This document shows positions 44,809 to 53,500 of a stretch of DNA of 64,000 nt, piece after piece. This stretch comes from Elusimicrobiota bacterium (GTDB lineage Bacteria; Elusimicrobiota; Elusimicrobia; UBA1565; UBA9628), in the NCBI GenBank assembly GCA_016212855.1, contig JACRDP010000009.1, positions 25,275 through 89,274 of the forward strand. Direction: 5' to 3'. The translations under genes and the position numbers were made by a program. The stretch's first letter is position 1, and every line of letters starts with the position of its first letter. The notes under the pieces were generated by a model, which was not told the origin of the DNA, did not search any database, and worked only from the letters and a program-made list of their open reading frames with translations.

Positions 44809-45902
44809 GTTCCCCCCTGAGATTCCAAGACGGCGGCGAAGGCGTCCACGACCTTGACGTCGTAGCGCGTGCCGACGCCGGCCCGCGCCTCCCTGAGCGC
44901 CTGGGCTCCGAGAGCCGAGTCTCGCAGTCCGGAGGAGCGCAGCTCCTCCATTTTCACGACCAAGCCCAGGATGCGGGCGCCGAGCGGAATCGCGTCGGCG
45001 ACCAGCTTGCCGGGATAGCCCGTACCGTCGTAATTTTCCTTATGATGACGAATCATCGGCACCGCGCCGTCGAGCATCTTGATGCCCTCGAGCATGCGGG
45101 CGGAGAACGCGGGCAGCATTTCATCCGAAGCGCTGGTCACGCCCAGATCGGCGAGCAGTCGCGGGCTCTTGAAGGCGACGTAGCCGATCTTATGCAGGAC
45201 GCCGGCGTAGTAGAGCATGCGGTAATCGTACTCATCGACTTCGAGCGCGCGCCCGATCGAGCAGGCGAGCTTCGCCGCGCGGACGGGATAGCCGTCGAGC
45301 CCGGGCCGGGAAGTCTCGATCGAGGCGGTGAGCAGTTCGAGCACGTGCGAGAAGAAGTTCTTCTGCTCGGCCATAATTTTGGCGTTGACGATGGCCACCG
45401 ATGCCAGGTTCGCGAGGCTCGACAGCAGGCCGATGTGGCCCTCGCCGTAGCCGCCCGAGCGCTTGTTGAGGACCTCGACGACGCCGACGAGCTCGCCGCG
45501 AAACAGCATCGGCACGCACAGCAGGGAGCGCGTGGTGAAGCCGGAGGCCTTGTCGAACTTTCCGGCGAAGCGCGGATCGCTCTTCGTGTCGTTGACGGTC
45601 TGCGGCTGGCGGTTCTGCGCGACCCAGCCCGCGATGCCCTGGCCGATGGGCAAGGTCATCGTCTTGAGCGCCTTGGCCTTCTCGCCCGAGGCGACGCGGA
45701 AAAACAGGTGCTTCTTGTCGTCGGTGACGAGCATGATGGCGCTCGCCTCGGAGTCGAGGAGCTGCTCGGCGGCGGCTCCGATCTTCTGGAGCAGGAAGTC
45801 GAGGTCGGTGGTCGAGTTCAAGGAGCCGGCGATCGAGAACAGCTCGAGCGCCAGGTCCACGTTCATTTCGGGGCCGGCCGGATTCGCGTTGGTTTTAGCC
45901 AT
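44802..45902 (-). CDS. GAF-domain protein with degenerate HD-GYP-like domain
   Basis: The 366-residue protein has an N-terminal GAF domain (about 17-175; [38 protein letters not shown]) and a C-terminal HD-GYP-like domain (about 185-350). The metal-binding HD dyad is replaced by H237-K238 (GVLHKIGYV), while [12 protein letters not shown] (286-297) keeps the GYP signature. Loss of the aspartate argues against normal cyclic-di-GMP hydrolysis, so it may be a sensor or binding protein. It sits four bases after pilB and overlaps the mutase B12-subunit gene by 7 bases, suggesting a regulatory partner of PilB. Confidence 0.85.
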   Translation of the reverse strand: MAKTNANPAGPEMNVDLALELFSIAGSLNSTTDLDFLLQKIGAAAEQLLDSEASAIMLVTDDKKHLFFRVASGEKAKALKTMTLPIGQGIAGWVAQNRQPQTVNDTKSDPRFAGKFDKASGFTTRSLLCVPMLFRGELVGVVEVLNKRSGGYGEGHIGLLSSLANLASVAIVNAKIMAEQKNFFSHVLELLTASIETSRPGLDGYPVRAAKLACSIGRALEVDEYDYRMLYYAGVLHKIGYVAFKSPRLLADLGVTSASDEMLPAFSARMLEGIKMLDGAVPMIRHHKENYDGTGYPGKLVADAIPLGARILGLVVKMEELRSSGLRDSALGAQALREARAGVGTRYDVKVVDAFAAVLESQGGTW

Positions 45903-45905
45903 GGC

Positions 45906-47708
45906 TTACTCCGTGCCTCCGAGCACTTCGCGGCAGGAGGTCAGCCCCAGGATCACCTTCTCCAGGCCGTCCTGGACGATCAGGCGCATGCCTTCCTTGA
46001 CGGCTTCCTTGCGGACGTTGTCGGCGGCCACGTCCTTGAGGCAGAAGCCGCGCAGCGTGTCGGTCATGACGAGAATCTCGTGCATGCCGACGCGGCCCTT
46101 GTAGCCGAGATTCTTGCAGGCCTCGCAGCCGCCGCTCGGCGGCGGGCCCATGATCTTGGTGCCCTTGGGCAGCTCGACCTTGTTCTCCTGGAAAATCTTG
46201 ATCTCCTCGGGCTTCGGATCGTGCGGGACCTTGCAGGCCGTGCACAGGCGCCGCGAGAGACGCTGGGCGAGGACGGCCTTGACCGTCGTGGCCACCATGA
46301 AGGCCGGCAGGCCCATGTCGGTCAGGCGCGAGATCGTCGAGGCGGCGTCGTTGGTGTGAATGGTCGAGAAGACCAAGTGACCCGTCATCGCGGCTTCCAT
46401 GGCGATGTGGGCGGTCTCTTCGTCGCGGATTTCACCGACCATGATGACGTCGGGGTCGAGGCGCAGGAACGAGCGCAGGGCCGCCGCGAAGTCGAACTTC
46501 TTGTCGCCGCCGAGCTTGATATCCGGGTTGACGGGAACCTGGATGAGGCCGTCGAGGTTGTACTCGACGGGGTTTTCGGCGGTGAGGATTTTGATGTCCG
46601 GGCGGTTGATGTGGTTGAGGCAGGCGTACAAGGTCGTGGATTTACCGGAGCCCGTGGGACCGCAGACGACGATGAGGCCGAAGTTCTTTTTGCCGCCGAT
46701 GCCTTTGAGCAGGCCCAGGAGCTTGTCGAGCGTATCCTGCAGAAAGCCCATCTTCATGATGTCGACCTGCACGCTGGCGCGGTCGAGAATACGCATGACG
46801 CACGACTCGCCGAACACGGTCGGGACCATCTCGACGCGAAACTCGATGGGCTTGCCCTGCGCGAGGATCTGGATACGGCCCGATTGCGGGATGCGGCGCT
46901 CGGTGATGTTCATCGAGTTCGTCATGATCTTGATCTTCGCCACGATCGCGTTGCGGTAGCTCCACGGCACGGAGAACGTCCCGGGCAGGAGCATGCCGTC
47001 GACGCGGTAGCGCAGGTTGATCTTCGACGTCTTGCCGGTCGGGTCCTCGAAGGGCTCGATGTGAATATCTGAGGCCTTCATCGACATGCAGGTGAGGATG
47101 ATCGCGTTGACGAACTTCTCGACCTCGGGCGCCGAGGCGTCGACTTCGCTGATGTCGGATTTCGGCGCTTCCTTCTGAACCTCGATGCCCTCGCCATCGG
47201 GAACTTTCTCCGCCTCGTTCTTGGCGACGTCCGTCATCAGACGGTTGAGCGCCTCGCCTTCGCCGCGCCCGTAGGAGCCGTCGAGCGCCGCGAGAATGTC
47301 GGTCGGCAGCGCGAGATAGGGCTGAATCTCGAGGCCGGTGCGCAGCTGGATGTCCTCGGAGGCGAAGAAGTCGCGCGGGTCGGCCATGGCGACGAACAGC
47401 ACGCTTTCCTCCTTGGCGAACGGAATCGCGACGTGGCGGCGCGCGACGGCCTCGGGGATGATCTTGGCCACCTCGGCGTCCACGTCCATCTGCAGGAGGT
47501 CGACGGCCTTGACCTGCCACTCCTCGGACAGGGCCTTGAGCAGCGGCGCCTTGCCGATCAAGCCCGCGTCGATGGCGGCCTGCTGAACGCTCTTGCCGGA
47601 TTTCGCGGCCTCGTCCGAGACCTTTTTGAGCTGCTCCTCGTTGAGGAGCTTGCGCTCCGCCAGGACCTCGTGGACCGTCTTGCGACGCTGCAGGCCTTTA
47701 ACCGCCAT
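45906..47708 (-). CDS. pilB: type IV pilus assembly ATPase PilB
   Basis: From ATG 47708 the 600-residue protein has an N-terminal MshEN/GspE domain (TVHEVLAERKLLNEEQLKKV), then the hexameric ATPase. It shows GPTGSGKST, TAENPVEYN, MVGEIRDEETAHIA, STIHTNDAAST and the tetracysteine pair CTAC and CEAC. It powers pilus extension. The ATG has TTTGGAG six bases upstream; the TTG at 47720 adds four residues and lacks that spacing. Its start lies inside the end of the mutase large-subunit gene, so pilB is translated from the metabolic operon. Confidence 0.94.
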   Translation of the reverse strand: MAVKGLQRRKTVHEVLAERKLLNEEQLKKVSDEAAKSGKSVQQAAIDAGLIGKAPLLKALSEEWQVKAVDLLQMDVDAEVAKIIPEAVARRHVAIPFAKEESVLFVAMADPRDFFASEDIQLRTGLEIQPYLALPTDILAALDGSYGRGEGEALNRLMTDVAKNEAEKVPDGEGIEVQKEAPKSDISEVDASAPEVEKFVNAIILTCMSMKASDIHIEPFEDPTGKTSKINLRYRVDGMLLPGTFSVPWSYRNAIVAKIKIMTNSMNITERRIPQSGRIQILAQGKPIEFRVEMVPTVFGESCVMRILDRASVQVDIMKMGFLQDTLDKLLGLLKGIGGKKNFGLIVVCGPTGSGKSTTLYACLNHINRPDIKILTAENPVEYNLDGLIQVPVNPDIKLGGDKKFDFAAALRSFLRLDPDVIMVGEIRDEETAHIAMEAAMTGHLVFSTIHTNDAASTISRLTDMGLPAFMVATTVKAVLAQRLSRRLCTACKVPHDPKPEEIKIFQENKVELPKGTKIMGPPPSGGCEACKNLGYKGRVGMHEILVMTDTLRGFCLKDVAADNVRKEAVKEGMRLIVQDGLEKVILGLTSCREVLGGTE

Positions 47709-49284
47709 GGTATTCTCCAAAGACGACCCGAAGAGTCCCGAAGATTTCGCCGATGGTGGCGCGGGACTCGACGGCGTGCAGGATGTGCGGGAATAAATTC
47801 TCTTTCGGCGAGCGCGAGGCGGCTTCGAGCCGCTTCAGAGAGGAGGCGGACGCTTTCGAGTCGCGCTTTTTACGGAACGCCTTCAGGCTCTTGACCTGAT
47901 CGGCCTCCAGCTTCGGCGAAACCTTGAGGCGCTTGGACGCGGTCGCGTCCTTCTCCTCGATCTTGAGCGCGTTGACGCCGACGATCTTGCGGCGCCCCTC
48001 CTCCACGTCGCGCTGCCAGCGGTAGGACGCTTCCTGGATCTCGCGCTGCGGAACTTCGCCCTCGATGAGCCTGAGCATGCCGCCCGACTTCTCGATCTCC
48101 GCGAGCTTCGCCGTGGCGCGCGCGGCGAGCTCGGCGGTCAGGGACTCGATCGCCCAGGAGCCGGCGACGGGATCGACGGTGTCGGTCACGCCGGTCTCGT
48201 GCGCGAGAATCTGCTGGGTGCGCAGGGCGAGCGAGGCCGACTCCTCGGACGGGAGCGACAGAGCCTCGTCGTAAGAGTTCGTGTGCAGGCTCTGGGCTCC
48301 TCCCAAAACCGCGGCCATCGCCTGCCAGGCCACGCGCATGGCGTTGTTGTGCGGCTGCTGGCTCGTGAGCGTCGAGCCGCAGGTTTGGACGTGGAAGCGC
48401 AGGGACTGGGATTTAGGATCGGCCGCGCCGAACTTGTCCTTCATGATCCGGGCCCAGACGCCGCGCGCCGCGCGGAACTTGGCGATCTCTTCGAGGAAGT
48501 GGTTGTGGCAGCCGAAGAAAAAGGCGAGCTTCGGCCCCATCACGTCGACGCCGATGCCGCGCGAGAGCAGAGCCTCGACGTAGACCTTCGCGTTGGCGAA
48601 GGTGAAGGCGCGCTCTTGAACGGCGTCGGAGCCGGCCTCGCGGATGTGGTAGCCCGAGATCGAGATCGGATGGAACTGCGGCGTGTTCTTGAACGACCAC
48701 TCCATCGCGTCCGCGCACAGGCGCAGCGAGGGCTCGACCGGGAACACCTGGGTGCCGCGGGCGATGAACTCTTTGAGGATGTCGTTTTGGAGAGTGCCTT
48801 TCAGGTCCTTCAGCGCGATCCCGCGCTTCTTGGCCACGGCGACGTAGAACGCGAGCAAAACCGAGGCCGTGGCGTTGATCGTCAGCGAGGTCGAAACCTG
48901 ATCGAGCGGGATCTTGGCGAAGAGCAGTTCCATGTCGTCGATCGTGCCGACATGCACGCCGACGCGGCCGACCTCGCCCTTGGCCTTGGGGTCGTCGGCG
49001 TCGAGGCCGATCTGGGTGGGCAGGTCGAAGGCGGTCGAGAGGCCGGTCTGGCCCTGCTCGAGCAGCCAGCGGAAGCGCTCGTTGGTCTGCTTCGCCGTGC
49101 CGAAGCCCGCGTACTGGCGCATCGTCCACAGCCGGCCGCGATACATCGTCTTTTGAATGCCGCGCGTGAACGGGTAAGAGCCCGCTTCGCCGATCGCGCC
49201 GACGTTCACGGTGTCCTTCCCGTAATACCGGTTGATCTCGATGCCGGACGGCGTCGGGAACTCCGGGGCCTTGGTCTCGGTCAC
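47698..49284 (-). CDS. methylmalonyl-CoA mutase large subunit (catalytic barrel)
   Basis: From GTG 49284 the 528-residue protein has the TIM-barrel domain of the mutase: YYGKDTVNVGAIGEAGSYPFTRG, YRGRLWTMRQYAGF, STAFDLPTQIGLDADD and SISGYHIREAGSDA. It lacks the C-terminal B12 domain, which is encoded separately at 44395-44808. It interconverts succinyl-CoA and methylmalonyl-CoA. The GTG overlaps the TGA of the DUF192 gene; the longer frame to 49392 is inside that gene. Confidence 0.94.
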   Translation of the reverse strand: MTETKAPEFPTPSGIEINRYYGKDTVNVGAIGEAGSYPFTRGIQKTMYRGRLWTMRQYAGFGTAKQTNERFRWLLEQGQTGLSTAFDLPTQIGLDADDPKAKGEVGRVGVHVGTIDDMELLFAKIPLDQVSTSLTINATASVLLAFYVAVAKKRGIALKDLKGTLQNDILKEFIARGTQVFPVEPSLRLCADAMEWSFKNTPQFHPISISGYHIREAGSDAVQERAFTFANAKVYVEALLSRGIGVDVMGPKLAFFFGCHNHFLEEIAKFRAARGVWARIMKDKFGAADPKSQSLRFHVQTCGSTLTSQQPHNNAMRVAWQAMAAVLGGAQSLHTNSYDEALSLPSEESASLALRTQQILAHETGVTDTVDPVAGSWAIESLTAELAARATAKLAEIEKSGGMLRLIEGEVPQREIQEASYRWQRDVEEGRRKIVGVNALKIEEKDATASKRLKVSPKLEADQVKSLKAFRKKRDSKASASSLKRLEAASRSPKENLFPHILHAVESRATIGEIFGTLRVVFGEYHGG

Positions 49285-49658
49285 GAGGGCCTCATCTCGA
49301 TCGCGTCGCCGATCTTGACCGCGCCCTTCAGCACGCCGCCCTTGAGCTCGAGCACGCCGCGCGCCGCGGGAACCCACGCCGACAGCCGCCACGGCCGCAT
49401 GTCCTCGATCACGCGCTCGACCTTGAGGTCCGCGTCGAGGAACAGCACGTCGATGGGAAACTTCATGAAGAAGGTGTGGATCGTCGGGCAGGGCACGACG
49501 GAGAGCGTGGGGCTCAACGTGATGTAGAGGCCTTCGTCGGCCGCCAGCGAGTCGCGCCCGAGCAGGCCCTTGCCGCGCGACGCCGAGGTGTCGGCCTTCG
49601 CGACTTTCGTCGCGATGGGCGCGTTGCGCGTTGTGTTGAAGGCTATCAAATGGTGCAC
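49281..49658 (-). CDS. DUF192 family protein
   Basis: The 125-residue protein shows the DUF192 pattern: GLLGRDSLAADEGLYI, then TIHTFFMKFPIDVLFLD and WVPAARGVLELKGG. It lacks a signal peptide, unlike many members. The biochemical role of the family is not established. It begins at GTG 49658 and overlaps the mutase gene by GTGA, making it the first gene of the long minus-strand operon. Divergent from the OmpR-type regulator 55 bases away. Confidence 0.88.
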   Translation of the reverse strand: MHHLIAFNTTRNAPIATKVAKADTSASRGKGLLGRDSLAADEGLYITLSPTLSVVPCPTIHTFFMKFPIDVLFLDADLKVERVIEDMRPWRLSAWVPAARGVLELKGGVLKGAVKIGDAIEMRPS

Positions 49659-49700
49659 GATATTTTTTCTAGTGCGCCTTTTTACGCTGACCTAGTATAG

Positions 49701-49706
49701 TAATAT
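49701..49706 (+). promoter_or_regulatory. -10 box for the OmpR-type regulator
   Basis: TAATAT ends 7 bases before ATG 49714. Overlapping alternatives (TATAGT at 49696-49701) make the exact position uncertain. The 55-base gap also serves the divergent DUF192 operon. Confidence 0.4.
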
Positions 49707-49713
49707 TGGCCCT

Positions 49714-50439
49714 ATGCATCGGAAGAAGATTCTGGTAGCCGACGATGACGAGGAGTGGCGCGATCTCCTGCTGCTCTGGCTCACCAAGCCTGGCTACCGC
49801 TTGTTTTTCGCGCGCAACGGCCAGGAAGTCGCCGGTTTGGCCGAGCGTCACCGTCCGGATTGCATTGTCCTCGATTTCGAGCTTGGCGATCTCTCGGCGG
49901 TGGAAGTCTGCCGCAAGCTGAAATCGAACCCTAGGTCACAGGCAATTCCAATCATAGTCCTTACTGCGCATACGGACAAGAAACTGGCAACCTACAATCT
50001 GTGCCAGGCGGACCACTTCATATCGAAGATCGACGGCGGCCAGGAGGAGCTCAAGGCCATTCTCGGCTCCACGTTCCGGCGCTTGAACTGGGACAACCGG
50101 GTCTTGGAGAAGGACGACATTAAGCTGGACCCCGTGAGCCGCAGGGTCTATAGGAGCGAGCGCCCGGTGACGACGCTCTCTTCCGAGCAGTTCCACTTTC
50201 TCTATATCCTGGTCGAACGAAGTCCAGGGTATATCTCTCATGCGGAAGTCGCCAAGCTGATCCTGCATCACGGCCATGAGATGGAGAGTACGGACGTCAT
50301 ACGGTCGTTGGCGCATCGGATGCGACGAGAACTCGGCAGCACGCTGGGCCGCAGGATCAGAAGTCTCAAGGGTATAGGCTGGCTATACCTTCTTCCGACC
50401 CGCCCTAAGGCACCACTTCGAAGATTGGCTTCATCGTGA
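49714..50439 (+). CDS. OmpR-family response regulator
   Basis: The 241-residue protein has a receiver domain (about 1-120; D10-D11, phospho-acceptor D54 in IVLDFELGD, threonine in VLTAHTD, lysine in FISKIDG) and a C-terminal winged-helix domain (about 140-235; TTLSSEQFHFLYILVERSPG, RIRSLKGIGWLYLL). It should bind DNA as a dimer. No kinase is adjacent. It is followed directly by a 31-base palindrome and the promoter of the giant secreted protein, which it may regulate by position. Confidence 0.9.
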   Translation: MHRKKILVADDDEEWRDLLLLWLTKPGYRLFFARNGQEVAGLAERHRPDCIVLDFELGDLSAVEVCRKLKSNPRSQAIPIIVLTAHTDKKLATYNLCQADHFISKIDGGQEELKAILGSTFRRLNWDNRVLEKDDIKLDPVSRRVYRSERPVTTLSSEQFHFLYILVERSPGYISHAEVAKLILHHGHEMESTDVIRSLAHRMRRELGSTLGRRIRSLKGIGWLYLLPTRPKAPLRRLASS

Positions 50440-50469
50440 CGCCTACGTCACGCAGCGTGACGTAGGCGT
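50439..50469. terminator. 31-base palindrome at the regulator stop codon
   Basis: ACGCCTACGTCACGC and its exact complement flank a single A; the RNA would form a 13-bp stem with a 5-base loop. It starts on the last base of the regulator's stop and ends two bases before a consensus -35. There is no T-run, so it may be an operator as well as, or instead of, a terminator. Confidence 0.6.
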
Positions 50470-50471
50470 AT

Positions 50472-50500
50472 TTGACAGATTGCCCGCCGCCTGTTAACTA
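50472..50500 (+). promoter_or_regulatory. promoter of the giant secreted protein
   Basis: A perfect TTGACA (50472-50477) is followed after 17 bases by TAACTA (50495-50500), a weak -10. Transcription would start near 50507, three bases before ATG 50510. Confidence 0.5.
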
Positions 50501-50509
50501 AATGGCGAC

Positions 50510-53500
50510 ATGGCCTCTCGCCCGCTCACGCCGCTCGCCGTGCACTGGCTGCTCGCCGCTATGTTGTCGTCCCTGCCTCTTGAGAGCCGCGCTCTCACGC
50601 TGAAATCACATGTGGCACCGTCCGGAGGCCTTGCCAGCACCGGCACATTCCGGCTCGTAACCGTGGGCCAGCCGGGGATAGCGGCCTTTCCCGCGGCCAA
50701 CCCCGCGGCCTTCGTCGGATTTGCTTATACCATCCCGCCCGACCGCTCGACTCCGGTGATCCAAAACAACATGCTGGCCAATGCCGTGACGACGTGGTTC
50801 AACGTCGACCCGGGGAGCATTATCGACATCGACTTCTTCGATGCCGGTGGCTCCCACCTGAGCCGCTTCGAGACCAAGGTCACGACCGACGTCGGCGCGG
50901 CCGGGATGGCACTCGAGGATTTCACGACCGTACAATCCTCGGTCGACTTCGGCGCGGCACTCGACGCCTTCACCGCCGATTGGGCGCTTGCTCCCGGCAC
51001 GTTCGGATTGATGCGGGAGGGCGCGAACTATGTGAGCGTACGCGCATTCGACGACCGCGGGAATTTCTCTATAGCGGCAAGCACATTCGTCGTCCTAAAG
51101 GACACAACGCCGCCCAGCGTCGCCTTGACGGCGCCGCCTCACGGTAGCACCGTGGCTGCCTCGCTTCCCAGCATCATCGGCGCTTACGCGGACGCGGCCT
51201 CCGGCGCAAACTTAGGAGCAGTCCAGCTTCTTCTCGATGGCATCGCCGTCAGTGCGGGCGTGTTCGCCTCATCGGCTACATTCGTCCCCGCCGCGCCCCT
51301 GACCGACGGCTTCCATACGGCCATTCTGTCGGTCCTTGACGCGGCTAGCAACTTAAGCACGAGCACCAGCGTTTTCCGGGTGGACACGACGTCTCCCGCC
51401 ATTACGATCATCTCTCCGATCGACGGAAGCACCGTCGCGAGCAACCTGCCCCTTTTATCGGCGGACTATCTGGACGCCGGAGCAGGCGTGGACCTTTCGA
51501 GCGTGTCCCTTGTCTTGGACGGCATCGATGTCACGATGTTTTCTACGATAACGGCCACCGGCATCAGCTTTGTTCCGGCCTTCGCCTTGGCCGACGGCAC
51601 GCACTCCTTCATCGTGATGGCGACGGATCTCATCGGCAATCCGGCCTCCGTCATTGGATTCTTCCAGGTCGACACGACTTCTCCGACCGTCACGATCATA
51701 ACCCCGGTCAGCGGCGCCTTTGTGCAGGCCGACCAAAATCCTATGTTCATATCGACCTATTCCGACGGCCTCGCGGGCATCGACCCGGCTGCGGTGAGAC
51801 TTTTTCTCGATGCTGCGGAGATGACGGCGTCGGCCGCCGTTTCAGCCTCGTCGGTCGTCTTCACGCCGTTCAGCCTCTCGCTGGGAACTCACGTATTCAC
51901 CGTCATCGTGCCCGATCGGGTCGGCAATACGACGACGGCGAGCAGCAGCTTCACGGCCGTCGACCCCGCTACCCCGACCATCATCAGCAATCTTCCGGCA
52001 GGCTCTTTTTCCACTTGGTTTAACTCAAGCGCCTCGCTTCCGATGATCGACATCGATTTTTTTGACGCGGGCGGCGGGCATCTCAGCCGCTTCGAGATCA
52101 GGGTCACGACCGACGTCGGCGGCGTTGGCGTTCCGATCCAAGACTTCACCATTGTCCAGTCGAGCGCGGACTTCGGAACCTTCACAGACGCCATAACCGC
52201 GGACTGGCCGCTACCAACAGGAACTTTCGACCTGATGCAGCAGGGGACCAACTATATCTCAGTGCGGGTCTTCGACCAGGCGGGAAACTTCTCGGTGGCA
52301 CTCAGCACGTTCTTGGTTTGGAAAGACACAGTCCCCCCCACGGTGCCCGCCGGGATTTTTCTAGGCGGCGGAGGAACCGGCGTCCAGGGAGCCCAGCCGG
52401 TAACGGCCGGACAGACGAGGAATATCCTGTGGTGCGGCGATCCACAGGTGGCCGCGCTCCTCTGCCCTGCTACAAGTACGGACAGCGTCTCCGGGCTGCC
52501 TGCGGCGTCCGTCAGTCTCTTCTTTTCCACGAGTGGGACCTCGGGCCTGGTCCTTATCGCTAGCGGCGTCCCAAACTCGGGGACCTTCTCTTGGATCACG
52601 CCCATCGCCAACTCCACGGGCGTCAGCTTAAGGATCCTCTATTCCGACAAGGCCGGAAACGTCGCGGGACAAAATGGGCAGCCGTTCACGATAGGCCGGC
52701 CGGATCTCGACATGGTCACTGGAACCGTGGCGAATCGCGTTTCGGTGCTGCAGAATCCGACCCGATATAGGCTTCAGGCTCACGTGCTCAATAGCGGCCT
52801 GGCGAATGCGCCGGGAGGTGAAGATGTCCTCTTCGCCGGAACTTTCCCGCCCGTCAACTGCCCGGGCGGCGGCTGCGATTTCAGTCAAACTCAGGCGATC
52901 ATAGGCGGACCCGTCAACCCGGGTACTCGCAACAATGCCAGCATGAGCTTTGTCAACAAGCCGGCGCCCGGCACATATACCGACGCGATCACGATTACAG
53001 CCGACGCCGATGGGTCTCTGCCGGAGCTCTCCGAAGCCAACAATACCATGCCAGTCACCCTGTTCGTGGCGGCCAATGCGGCCAATACGGTGACCGTCGG
53101 CGCATGCTCGGTCAACAGCAACTTCTCGAAAGTGTTCGTTTCATTCTCGGCGGCCGTCGCTCTGAGAGCCGGCCAAGAATTTCCGATGCTGACGTCAGAC
53201 CGCGAGCTTGAGCTTGTCAGCCTGCACGAAGCCCTCGACGCGGAACTGCTCGCCATCGAAAATCTGCCGCCGGGCGCCTATACCGGGCTTCGGCTTACAT
53301 TCAAGACGGTGCGCGGCGTCAGGACCGACAACGGCCAGATGGTTTCGATGGACCTGACGTCCTCCTTCCTCGATGTCCCGGTCATTTTTTCAGTGACCGA
53401 CGGCGTCCTGAGCGGAGAGCGGGTCCTTGTCGACGTCGAAAAATCGATCCGAGCCAGCACGGGAGGAAGCTTCAGCTTTACGCCGACGCTTCTGCGAGTC

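Noticed and set aside
45042..47072. A 676-codon plus-strand open frame antisense to pilB and the GAF protein
   Set aside because: It is a shadow frame of GC-rich genes: low-complexity Arg/Ala/Gly/Asp composition, no family motif, and the opposite strand has complete, recognisable domains.
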